The position numbers and the translations under genes were made by a program. Positions 1-9,705 of a stretch of 64,000 nucleotides of DNA are shown here, piece by piece. Below the pieces are notes generated by a model. That model saw only the letters and a program-made list of their open reading frames with translations, made no database searches and was not told the DNA's origin. Source of the DNA: Fusarium oxysporum f. sp. lycopersici 4287 (taxonomy: Eukaryota > Ascomycota > Sordariomycetes > Hypocreales > Nectriaceae). How positions within the stretch are numbered: position 1 is the stretch's first letter; every line of letters begins with the position of its first letter. The DNA is taken from positions 4,500,642-4,564,641 of the forward strand of contig NC_030988.1 in NCBI RefSeq assembly GCF_000149955.1. Reading direction: 5' to 3'.

Positions 1-453
1 CTGTTTTAGCCATAATGGTCGTTTGTCCAGTTTAAAAACACTTGAATACTGTGCTATAGAATACTTTCATCTGGATGAGAGTTGAGTAATCGGTAGGACA
101 ACACGGTATTGCAGAAAATACGATCATGAACAATAGAAAAGGTGATCATTGAGTCGAATAGAAAGAAAGAAGGAGACTATCCTGATTCTCTTAGTAAACA
201 AATCCAAGACTGGAAGCAAAAATGGCCGTAGGATAGTAGTAGTACACCTGGATGGGAAAGGTCCCTGAATTGCCATGTGCCGATGCTTTACGTAGACAAG
301 AGCCCCAAGCGGGCCCACAACTCGACGAGAAGATCCACTTATAGACAATGGAAGTAAAAGACTCCCGTAGCCATTTTTGGCCGGTCTAGGTTTTCTTTGT
401 ATTCTTGTATTCAACCCTAGACTACAGCTTCTATTGAAACATATTGCGCCGAT

Positions 454-462
454 TATATAAAT
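454..462 (+). promoter_or_regulatory. Possible TATA box
   Basis: A TATATAAAT match lies about 125 bases upstream of the ATG at 583, which is a plausible distance for a fungal core promoter plus 5' leader. It supports starting the small secreted-protein candidate at 583 rather than at the earlier in-frame ATG at 463, which would begin almost on top of the TATA box. Inferred from sequence match and spacing only. Confidence 0.3.
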
Positions 463-582
463 ATGAGCCCCATGCTGCTTCGTGCCCTGAGCCTGCCTTG
501 CCATCTGCTTGCTTCCAATAGGCACTCCTGTGGTTGCACGATAACAGCCAAGTTCGCGTGCGCCATCAATCCAACTCTCGCC

Positions 583-786
583 ATGAACTTTAAAATCCTC
601 GCGTGGAGCTTTATACTTATCCAAAGCGCTATGGCGCTGCCAATTTCCATCCATGAGCGAGAATTGTTAGCCAATCGAACAGATACAAAAGGCAAAGACC
701 AGTGCGCGGAAGAGTTGAAATTCTCAGAAGGTACTTCGGATGCATTCAAAGCTATTGCTTGTCTTCTGCATTATTCCTCCCCTTGA
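583..786 (+). CDS. Small secreted protein candidate (67 aa)
   Basis: No family is recognised. From the ATG at 583 (context cgccATGa) the product begins with a short N-region (MNFK), then a hydrophobic stretch to about residue 17 and a small-residue site (AMA before LP at about residue 19), the pattern of a cleaved signal peptide. The mature part would be under 50 residues, hydrophilic, with two cysteines, one in KDQCAEE and one in AIACLLH. A longer in-frame reading from 463 would bury the signal peptide inside the protein. A splice donor-like sequence (GTACTT, about 731) leaves open that the 3' end is spliced. It could be a secreted effector-type or antimicrobial-type protein, or a chance reading frame. 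The main support is signal-peptide shape, start context and an upstream TATA box. Confidence 0.35.
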   Translation: MNFKILAWSFILIQSAMALPISIHERELLANRTDTKGKDQCAEELKFSEGTSDAFKAIACLLHYSSP

Positions 787-1328
787 ATACAGGGGATGAA
801 GTCGCCAAATTAAGTGTCGATGCTGGAGAGAAGAAAAAGAAAAGAAAAGCTGGGAGTGAGGAATCTTTTTTGTACCAAATGGCGAATTTTGACACACAAC
901 TGATATGTACTTCGTATATTCCGAATTTGGTCTAAAATAGAATGCTATTGCTTTGTCCTCGCCCTTACGTAAGATGTATATTCCTACCGCTCCGAGGGTC
1001 TTGTGCTTGAAGGATTCAAGGTGGGAGCACACTTAGTCGGCCACTGGTTGCGGATTCTTACACTGAAATTGGCCGTTTGTGGTCAAATACGGGATCTTTG
1101 TTCCGTTACTTGGATATTGGCTGATCAGTAGAAAATGGCCAAATTTGATCCAAAATCTTAGATCAAATAAGGCCAGGAAGATGATATAATGATTTACAAT
1201 AAATACCCTTTTGCTGTAGAACTGCCGAATTCGCCACAGGTCCTTAACAACAACAAAGAAAAAACGAGCGTTCCCTCATTTTATTTGCAAGAAGCTTTCT
1301 TAATTAAGTCCCGAGGCTGTCAATCGCC

Positions 1329-1648
1329 ATGAAAACTCGATTACGGAAAAGTTTCGCTACCAAGAGCGACATTACTGACGCTGGTGGCCATTCATCCACG
1401 CAAAAGAAAGGGCCCAGCATTCAATGGGATTGTGCTGACATAGATCACATGGAATTTGACGAATCAGCAAGTACATATCACGTTTTTCTCAAATGGCCAA
1501 ATGGAGATGTATCGGAACACCCGAGAGAGGAGATTTATGACAAGTGTCCTCAACAGGTAGGTCAGAACCAATTCAGCAGCCTACGGTTACAATCTCATAG
1601 TTTCATCAGATGCTTAGATTCTACATAAGACACATCAAATTCGTTTGA
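1329..1648 (+). CDS. Stand-alone chromo shadow domain protein (HP1/Swi6-like C-terminus)
   Basis: Two exons, 1329-1556 and 1610-1648, are separated by a 53-base intron with donor CAG|GTAGGT and acceptor ATCAG. The joined product is 88 aa. Residues 1-30 are a basic Ser/Thr-rich lead; residues about 31-88 match the chromo shadow fold: an aromatic-containing first strand (SIQWDCADIDHM), then YHVFLKWPNG, SEHP, and the diagnostic CPQQ+ML+FY+RHI+F ending across the splice junction. Swi6/HP1 family proteins carry the same CPQKML-FYE-HL-F helix. That the intron restores exactly this motif is strong support for the splice. HP1 uses this domain to dimerise and to bind PxVxL-type partners in heterochromatin. 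Here the N-terminal chromodomain that reads H3K9 methylation is absent, and no chromodomain is seen in the 1.3 kb upstream. It is either a truncated duplicate of HP1 or a small dimerisation partner. The start at 1329 has context cgccATGa. Confidence 0.8.
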
Positions 1649-1751
1649 ATGAATGGGAACTTTGAGTAATTCTGTAGTTGACACAAGCAAGTCATCTACT
1701 TTGTGGGTCAGACGCACGAAGGATAGATACAACCGTCCTTCATCATTTGAC

Positions 1752-1848
1752 AGTACAATACAATATAATACAATTTATTCCGCCCGGCGGCTTGTGTTGA
1801 CCGATAGAATACTATTCACTAATGCTTACATACAATGCCTACTGTAGA
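1752..1848 (-). repeat. 3'-end fragment of the Tad-like LINE
   Basis: On the minus strand this matches the last about 95 bases of the LINE at 33.5-38.6 kb, including the ACAAT pentamer tail and the GCCCGGCGGCTT block seen near 38590 in the opposite orientation. It is more diverged than the copy at 23.3 kb (extra T in the tail, several substitutions). No clear target-site duplication is visible, so it is an old, 5'-truncated insertion. Confidence 0.75.
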
Positions 1849-1942
1849 CTCGTCAAATCATCCATACCCTAATCAGTCTCTGCCTAACATCCTATTCTCT
1901 CAATATCATTGTGTCTCCATACCATCCACAATTCGCTATCTA

Positions 1943-2755
1943 CTATAGTGTCCTTAACTCTCTTGGAGTGCATTTTGACTCTCGATTGGGCAAGCTTGGA
2001 TGATAAGGTGGTGGGCAAGCCTCGTGGCAAGATGCTTCGTGGTAAGATGGCAGGCGTACTTGGGTCAGGCCAGCTGCAGCCGTCGTTACCATTGTTGGTC
2101 CGGCAAAGCTGAGCGTTGGAAGCCGATTTGCATTCTCAAGACGACAGGAGCACCATGGGCCTTTGTGTACGTCATGTTTGCGTAAATCATGTGACTTATC
2201 CCACCATAGACATGCAGTAACCCCCATCACATTCCACTTCGACGTATCCTCAAGTAAAGGCACTTCCTGAACTTTCTCTAAGAAACCTATGACCTTTTCA
2301 CAGCGGCAGCGCCCGGTATGAACCTGAGTATCCTTGAGAAATTTAAGGATATCTTCAGGTGCAAGGACTCTCCTGTCTTCAAAGGCCACCGGGTTGCCCT
2401 GGTTATCCAATACCTTGTGTCTCCTCCAGAGCCACGCATGCCCCAGGAGTGAGATTAGCAGTCTTCGCCGAGCATAGTGTAGTCTCTGCTGTTCTTCCGG
2501 GACTTTTCGACTTGGCGAGTAAAAGAGATTGACCATAAATGAAGATACTTTCTGCATACCTATTTTAAGGGACCCTTCATCTATCACTTTAAGAGAGAAA
2601 GAGCCATCCTTATTTAAGAAGACTGTAGAGGCAACAAGCCATGGAACAGGCTTAAGGTTTTCTAACGACTCAAGTTCTCTTATGACAGCGTCTCTCATTT
2701 CTTGAGGGCCACAGTAGATAGGCGCGCAAAACACCTTTTTGGGGAGCGGTATCAT
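1943..2755 (-). CDS. Hypothetical protein (up to 270 aa)
   Basis: The family is not recognised. Residues 1-190 look like real protein: mixed composition with regular hydrophobic spacing, for example APIYCGPQEMRDAVIRELESL and RRRLLISLLGHAWLWRRHK, then LEDTSKWNVMGVTACLWWDK. The last about 70 residues are Pro/Ser/His/Cys-rich and low in hydrophobic order, which suggests the true end is earlier or that a 3' intron is missed. The ATG at 2755 follows a TTTTAG, so a short upstream exon (around 2923-2969, donor GTATGT) is possible, but I could not make its phase agree with this frame. The 3' end abuts an old LINE fragment. Confidence 0.45.
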   Translation of the reverse strand: MIPLPKKVFCAPIYCGPQEMRDAVIRELESLENLKPVPWLVASTVFLNKDGSFSLKVIDEGSLKIGMQKVSSFMVNLFYSPSRKVPEEQQRLHYARRRLLISLLGHAWLWRRHKVLDNQGNPVAFEDRRVLAPEDILKFLKDTQVHTGRCRCEKVIGFLEKVQEVPLLEDTSKWNVMGVTACLWWDKSHDLRKHDVHKGPWCSCRLENANRLPTLSFAGPTMVTTAAAGLTQVRLPSYHEASCHEACPPPYHPSLPNRESKCTPRELRTL

Positions 2756-3714
2756 CTCTAAAATGTAGCTACGACGAGGAGGTTAAAAAAGTATAAAGAA
2801 ATATCAGTAAGCTTAAGTTCAGTAGATAACTTGCCATCTGGTCATCTGGCTCTTTATATTGAGTTTTAGGCCTGGCCAACAGCGTGCATGTCATCTGAAA
2901 TATGACGACTAAAGAAACATACTGTCGCGGCCTCAACTTCCCGCATGACGGCACAATACCGCAATACATGACCTGTCTATCCTTCCCTATTCTGATTTTC
3001 AAACTTGAAATATACTACACCCACTTGCTCATTAATGCAATATGTATGCAAATTCGTTGATAGATGAATATGTCTTTCGATTAGAACTAGTCAAATCTTC
3101 TAGGAGACAGACGGTCAGAAGAAATTGGTCTCAAGAGGGGCTATTGATGGCCGAGCACAAAGGCACTCCCATGCTGTTGGGGCCGAAAGACGCCAGGGGC
3201 CGTACCTGTCGTACTAGTCATGCATGTACTAAAAATATCAATTTGCCAACCGAACTGGCATGCGATACCTTGCATTCAAGGACGTTGCGCGTGGGATTTC
3301 GCTGCAGCAAACTACCTTGAAGAGTCGTTTAGAAAAGAAGCTAGAAGAAAAAATGAGGACCGGACTTTCGACTTGAATTTCTCTACACGTCATTTCTTAA
3401 CTGCTGTTGCTGCCCAGGCGGCAAACATGTTATCATCCAACGTTGGTGCTCTAGAGTGACGTGCTTTTTTAGGCTTTTCTTTCATCTGCTACGGCTAAAT
3501 CTATAATTGCCTTACGTGATTGTGCATCGCAAAGGTTATTCATTGAACCTTTTGCACACGGTATCTTCTTTGCTTTTGAAAATGGCATCGTCGTCCTCAT
3601 GTCTTTACCCTCTCCTTTCCCGAGGTTCGCAGCAGCTACGCCCAGCGTCCGAAATTTCAAAGGCAAACTTTTTGGTTGGGCCGATGTGGCGAAATATAGA
3701 GCAGTTGGCCTGGC

Positions 3715-5052
3715 ATGATTTCCTCATTACCTACGGAGATTATCTGTATGATCGCAAAGGTATGCTCGCTTGGTGGTCAGGCTTCGCTCTCACAGTCGTG
3801 CCGCATGCTCTACGGCATTTGCAAACCTATACTGTACAGAAATGACGTCATGAACCACGGATCCTCATCCGTGTTTTATGCTATCGTCCACTGCCGAGAC
3901 CAGCATGATGCGTTGAGCATCCTCGCGGCTGCCAAAGAGGGAGGGGCCGATTTCACAAAATGCCAGGACACAAGGAAATCCCATCCTCTGTCCTTTTATC
4001 GCGTCGACGCAACTCTCTTCTCGCCACTTCATCTGGCCGCACGCAGAGGATTGGATGATATCGTTAGCTATCTCATCGACCAGGGTCTCGATGTCGATGA
4101 CAAAGAGGGCCTGCATCTCACCCGAAAGACACCACTAATGGAAGCGATCCTCAACCATCAAGAAACGACAGCTGTGCTGATAGTCCGGCGAGGCGCTTCG
4201 AGAGGCCTATCTCCTCCAAACTTGGAGGCATTCCAGGCAAGCATACGAGAAGGTCTGACATGCTTGGTAAGGATCATCGTGGAGCGGAACGGAGTGGATG
4301 TCAATGCCGACCTAGGATACGGATGCACTCCTTTGGTGCTGGCTGTCTGTCATAGAAAAGGACCGATGATACCGACTTTACTGGAACAGGGCGCCCGTGC
4401 GCTACCTGCGATGCGACGATTTTGCAGTGACAATGCATTTTTATCTATTCTTTGGTTGCTAGACTCGGGCTCTTCACTTTTGCGGGGATCCCTGAAAATC
4501 GACGAGACGTCGGAGCTTATCTTTTCGATTGCCACGGAACGGGTGTCACCATCCCAGAAGAATCAGCAGATTCTTTCTTTGGAGAGGCTTCTGAAATTAC
4601 TCTGCCATGATAGACAAAGTCTTGGAAATGTCATGGTATCTTCCGCCAGTGATTTTGAAGATTTCCTGGATGCCCTCTTGCAGACGGTATTATCCGTTGA
4701 TCACACAGACACTCATCTTGCCAGTCTGTTCCAGAGCTGGGGTGCGCGAATCCATACAGGAGTTTTCCTTCAATTATGCAGGATCTTGGGTTCTTCGCTC
4801 TTCACCGAAGATATCCGGCGTTGCCTCCGTCAAAATCCTGGACTGCTTCACTGTTTCGATTTCGTGCATCATTATTCTTTGCATTGTTCAGGCCCAGCAA
4901 GAGGCTGGGCAGTCAGCTACTTTCTCAGTCGAGTGCCTAGCTACGCGATACGGCTGGTGCAAGAACTGAAACAGCATGGTCTTCCGTTAACTCGGAGAGG
5001 CGTCGAGATGTTGGACCTATCCAGTTTGGAAAACGGAAACGCACCAGGATAG
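3715..5052 (+). CDS. F-box-like / ankyrin-repeat protein (445 aa)
   Basis: A single exon. The N-terminus (MISSLPTEIICMIAK, then LSQSCRMLYGICKPILY) has the fungal F-box pattern: LP-EI--I, a conserved hydrophobic helix and a Y/L-rich end at about residue 40. Ankyrin-type repeats follow: FSPLHLAARRGLDDIVSYLIDQG at about residues 102-124, TPLMEAILNHQETTAVLIVRRGA at about 139-161, and a weaker CTPLVLAVCHRKGPMIPTLLEQGA unit at about 206-230. The C-terminal 200 residues are helical and unrecognised. Known F-box/ankyrin proteins act as substrate adaptors of SCF ubiquitin ligases, with the ankyrin part holding the client; that role is inferred here. The frame is open throughout with no need for introns. 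Confidence 0.8.
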   Translation: MISSLPTEIICMIAKVCSLGGQASLSQSCRMLYGICKPILYRNDVMNHGSSSVFYAIVHCRDQHDALSILAAAKEGGADFTKCQDTRKSHPLSFYRVDATLFSPLHLAARRGLDDIVSYLIDQGLDVDDKEGLHLTRKTPLMEAILNHQETTAVLIVRRGASRGLSPPNLEAFQASIREGLTCLVRIIVERNGVDVNADLGYGCTPLVLAVCHRKGPMIPTLLEQGARALPAMRRFCSDNAFLSILWLLDSGSSLLRGSLKIDETSELIFSIATERVSPSQKNQQILSLERLLKLLCHDRQSLGNVMVSSASDFEDFLDALLQTVLSVDHTDTHLASLFQSWGARIHTGVFLQLCRILGSSLFTEDIRRCLRQNPGLLHCFDFVHHYSLHCSGPARGWAVSYFLSRVPSYAIRLVQELKQHGLPLTRRGVEMLDLSSLENGNAPG

Positions 5053-7260
5053 GGCAGCCCAGTCTGGATTTGTGGCTTAGCGCGAAGGCAACAAACATGG
5101 CCTCTGGCGCCGAAGGAACAAATACCCGTGGACTAAGCTCAAATTTGAGAGTTGAATATTAATCGAAATACGAGATACTGACTTCTCCCCTTATCATCTG
5201 CTTACAACTTGTATAGGGGTTCAAAAGTGCCATACCAGGTGATAGCGACTCGGTTCCAACGTTAGTGGGCGCTAGAAATCGACAAGCTCGCCAAGCACTC
5301 GGAAGGATGGCAAAGCCAAAATGGGCGTCAAAGCCAAAATCCTACACTAGGGGGTGTTGTTCGGAGAAAATAGCTGTCATCTGAAACTCTTCATTCCTGA
5401 TGCCACAAAGCCGTCATGCTTTCTATCTACAACGACATAAGGATAGTGACAGCACCTTCCACCAACTTCCAACGAGATGCTACTTGCCCTCATCCTCTGA
5501 ATCCGTCTGAGTAATCCTGTCTTCATCCACAGTATGCTCTTCGCTAGGTGTACAAGGGATGACTTGTGAACATGATAAATGTAGGTCATCCGATTCCATT
5601 GGTGCCGTTGGCGTATTTGGTGACTTATGGTGAGTGGCAAGCTTCCAATGTATACCGGGGCCCGGATGTGTCCGTAGCGAGTATATCTGGGTTTCTTGCG
5701 CCGGCGAACAAGGCGCTTGAGTATGCGAATTTCTCTGCTCAACTTCTTCATCTCCACTGCCAACTGCAGCAACTGCGCAGGTTCAATAGAACTTTGAGAG
5801 TCTCGCAAGGCTGGGTTGAGTACAGACCTTGACCAGCATTTTGAGTACTTTCAAGATAACCGCTAGAAGTTGGATCTGTTGCCGTTGAGCTGACATCAAA
5901 AGATCTATCGGCTTGGTCGGGACACGGATCTTCCATGAGCGAGGTCCACAGGATGTCGGATTGCTGGCTGAAACTCATGCCGGTATGATCGTTTGTAGGC
6001 TTGATTGCGCAGAATTTCAAGTGAATAGACGTAGTGACAGTAGATATAGTGATGGTAAAACAAGAGATGCATGGGAAACAGATCATGATCTTCTGCAGGG
6101 CCGACCGTTTGTCACCTTTTAAATAGGGCCAACCTTTTGCTGTATCTTTACACCCCCTGAGTCGAACTATCAGTATCAGCAGGATTGATCCTGCATATCA
6201 GCCCTTAGGTCGCGAGGACCTATATCCCCTTGCCTTTCCTATTACATTTCTCCCCCGCCAAGTAAGTCATGTTACTTGTATGGTGTGCTTCTACATTTGA
6301 AATTCACGCAACTACTTGAGTCACCTTCCCTTTACTACTTGAAACATACATCCATTCCGGAACCAAGCTATCCCTAGTACCCAAGACGATACCACATCAT
6401 CTCCCAGAGATTGAGGAGGCCCATGAAAACTGAAATTGGTTGAGCCTAAGAATCTTTCAGCCTGGCTCTGGTCTCGAGGCATACTTCGCTTATGGTGAGG
6501 ATTCGGCTCTGCATGAGACGGCACCTAGATGGGCTATGGGGTGAGCGAGGCTTAGTGCACCTGAGGACTTGGTTCAGCATCAGAATATCATTCACGAGAC
6601 AGCCAAGGATTCACAATGGTAACTGCTTGATGGGAAAGAGACAGTGGAGTCAGGCCGAGTGTTGTCCCGACCGTGGGTTTGACGCCCACTGCGGTACACC
6701 GAAGAATAATTTTTAAAGGCCTGAGAGCCTTCTTACCGGGATCCCTTGGAGCAAAGAGGTTCCTTACCGGTTATTGGAGCCCATCCATACAGCTTCATCA
6801 AGGGGGGACGTTGGGCTATTAGAAAGAAAACCTGACGGTACGATGCTGCGCCGTCGTATCCCTGGTTGATGTGGTGGGGCTTCCAATGAGATGCAGTCCT
6901 CCTCACTTGACTGTTAACTACATTCTCCTTTATCCTTCACCTGTAATCCCACACGATGTGTTGGATGTATGGCGGACCTGTTGAAGTCATCAAATCGGGC
7001 GCCCTGGACTGTTCCATCCCCGAACGGGATTGGTGATTACTCCTAGATCATAATCACTTCGGCCCCACCTGACCCCATCCCCGGCCCTTGCTAAGAGATT
7101 TGCTTATTCACCCAACATGTCAAGCGTACATTATACCCATACCGGTATCTTTGTTTCCTGATTCCTGAGTAACGTGGTGAAGTACATAAATATCTATTAA
7201 TACCCAGATTTCTCAAGATTTCGAGCAGTCCGGTATCTTTGCTGCTAGCAACATCTCGCA
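5053..7260. other. Mostly non-genic stretch
   Basis: No convincing gene. A minus-strand reading at 6086-5377 has a short coiled-coil-like segment (residues such as LQLAVEMKKLSREIRILKRL), but it needs a frame change near 5820 with no acceptable intron, so it is at best a decayed gene. A short direct repeat of GCAAAGCCAAAATGG-type sequence occurs near 5310-5340. The rest (6100-7260) shows no conserved protein, RNA or repeat pattern that I can recognise. Confidence 0.4.
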
Positions 7261-8265
7261 ATGCCTCATACCCAAGAAAACTATCGTGTAGGTTCGCCAT
7301 GCACCTACCAGCAACCTCCTTTTTTTCTACTGCCACCCATCGAACTCCAGCAACCACAGCCCAACGCGCAAGCTTACTATCCTCAACTGATCAGCTCTCT
7401 CTATGGAAATAATCTAAGTGAGTTCGCTACGCCGTCATGCATCGACCCTCGTTGGCTTCATGATCTCTCTTCGACAGTAGGGACGTATCGATCGGCCGCC
7501 TGCCACTTATTTCATCCTGCCGATCAAACGCAGACAGTTGGTTTCAGTTCAGACATTCCCGATATATCTACTTTCACTTTCTTCGATGCAAATGAGATTA
7601 TGCCCTCGGATTTGAGGCGTTCAGGGATCAACAAGTAGGAGCTAGTCGGTCACGGCCAAGAACCTCATAAAGCTGAATGCTGACCGACCAACCTTAGATT
7701 TCATTTATCGGTAATTTCGAAGAGCCCATCCCTTATTTCCAGAGTCCCAGTGACCACGCCAAGCAGTCACGGAGAGAACTCTTTTAATACCAAGCATCTG
7801 ACTTCTAACGCTACGCTCCGTGAGTACAAGAGGGGGTCGAGCACGGAAGAACCGCAAAGTACCAGGGCTCTCAAAAGGCGCAGGTTCAGTTTGCCTCATT
7901 CCGAGCTGGACGACTTCAAGCTTCCCTATTTAGGGAATTTTCGATACGGGGATATGGACAACCGCAGAAAGGTCGCACTTGTCGACAACTCGTCCTCTTC
8001 ATCACACCAGACGAACATAACAGATCAGGTGAGAGATTCCATATGCACCGCAAATGCATTAGACAGCTAATGATCAGAATATTAGGGACAAGGCGATAAG
8101 GTCGATACGTTCGCCCAGGATCCGCTGAGACCCGAAATACCAGCAGGAGATGCCACTTATGCCATACTTGAATTATCTAAGAGGTATCGTGTGGTCTCAA
8201 AGGAATCTATTGACATACTCTATGCGACAAAGGCTAGAGTTCCAGCGGAGACTGTCTTAAATTAA
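7261..8265 (+). CDS. Hypothetical nuclear-type protein, three exons (294 aa)
   Basis: Exons 7261-7634, 7698-8028 and 8086-8265 join in frame. Intron 1 (63 nt) has donor GTAGGA, branch CTGAC and acceptor TTAG; intron 2 (57 nt) has donor CAG|GTGAGA, branch CTAAT and acceptor TTAG. The N-terminal third is Gln/Pro/Tyr-rich (QQPPFF, LQQPQPNAQAYYP). The middle is Ser/Thr-rich and contains a basic cluster ALKRRRF that would serve as a nuclear localisation signal. The last 60 residues turn helical and charged (ILELSKRYRVVSKESIDILY). The composition resembles a fungal transcriptional regulator, but no DNA-binding domain is identifiable, and the end may continue through a further intron. Frame agreement across two well-formed introns is the main support. 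Confidence 0.55.
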
Positions 8266-9176
8266 TGTACTTACTGCGGGTGGAGGATCTCACTTGCTTG
8301 TGGATCAGACCTGGAATGACCTTCAATTCAATTGGGTTCTTTGATGCAATGAAAGCAGTCTTCGCTTCGGGACCCTTTGAAAAAGCAACGCCACAAAGGG
8401 TTGACGTTCATTTCAATTTATATACCTCTTAATGCTAGTTTCTACCCTTTTTGGCGATTACTTGTAGAGGAAGTGAAAGTCAGGTGCCCTTCCTCAGGTC
8501 TTTAAGTCATCTAGTCATCGCACTATATATACTCAGCCTTGATCATAAGAGCGCACCAGACTAGCTGAAGCTGTACGTGCTTAAATGGGTTACCGAACAC
8601 CGGGGACTTGGCTAGGCGCGTCGACAAGGACAACAAGATCATTCGCGATAGGCAGAACTAGGGTGGCGTTCCATTCCGATATCCTCCAAAGCGGAAATCA
8701 GTACGACTCATATCAAGCAAAAGACTTGGCCGCTAGATTTCCAATTGCTTCCGCGGGGAAGCTAGACCGGGTTTGAGAAAGGCAAAGCGAGAACACTGGA
8801 ACGTGACAGTCAAGGTGTAGGAAAATATTCTCGTATGTCGAGATCACGATACTGGTAATTTCAAAATTATTATTCATCGAGAGGCAACTGAGAGATATAT
8901 CTTTACCTATCTTAAAAGATTTCTTGGACTCTCGGCGGAGACAATTACCACGATCCTGCACAAATGATTGATGATAGTTAGCAAAATCGCCTTGTGCTCC
9001 TTGTGCTAGGCTCCTCTTTCGTGTTAGGTCTTGGCGTGCAGAACCGTTGTTCAGAGGTGTACAGAAGTTTCCACAAACCCCTTTTTTGTTTCCCTCTCTG
9101 TCAACCATATCTCATCAACTTAGCAGTTAAATTTCAAAGGCAAAAAAAAAGGATTGAATCGATTGTGTATTATGTG
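8266..9176. other. Intergenic, nothing recognised
   Basis: Only short chance reading frames on both strands. No domain, splice-consistent gene or repeat was found between the three-exon gene and the broken gene starting at 9177. Confidence 0.4.
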
Positions 9177-9697
9177 CTATACCGCTTGACTAGTTGTGTT
9201 GTCAAACTGTTCGTTGCTTTCGGAGAATATGATCGATCGGGTCAACTCCGAAAGCACTGAGAATACATCGGTGTCTGAGAGGAACCTATTGAAGGAATCC
9301 CGCTCTGTGGCGACGTCCTCCACTTCCACGATGCTGTAAATCCTATCGTCGAGTTTCGTCCATCTTTCCTTGGCACTTCCTTGTGGTTGTGTCTCGTATC
9401 GAGCGACAATTGATTTGCGCATTTTTTCAATCGGATCTCCATCTGCAGACCTAGGTTGGAGTCCGCAGACGAGCACGGCATACTTGGAAGTCATGAAACA
9501 CCCGAATCCCTCGCTCATCACTCTATGCAGGGTTTTTGCCTGCAGAGATTCTGAATTCTTCCAACCGAGATCTTTTTCGTCGTCAAACTCTAAGGATAAG
9601 TTGTCGTCGTTTTCGCGAACAAACAACACCCCTCCATGTGGTGCCCTGTAATTACCACGCAGCTGGTAACCATTGCTTTCGAGGACTGTGCTAATTG

Positions 9698-9705
9698 GTA
9701 CCCAG
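9698..9705. repeat. hAT target-site duplication, left copy
   Basis: GTACCCAG directly precedes the left terminus TAGGGATGGGC. The identical octamer follows the right terminus at 12320-12327. Eight base pairs is the duplication length typical of hAT elements. Confidence 0.9.

Noticed and set aside
5377..6086. Minus-strand coiled-coil gene
   Set aside because: Requires a frame change near 5820 without acceptable splice signals; kept only as a note in the intergenic entry.
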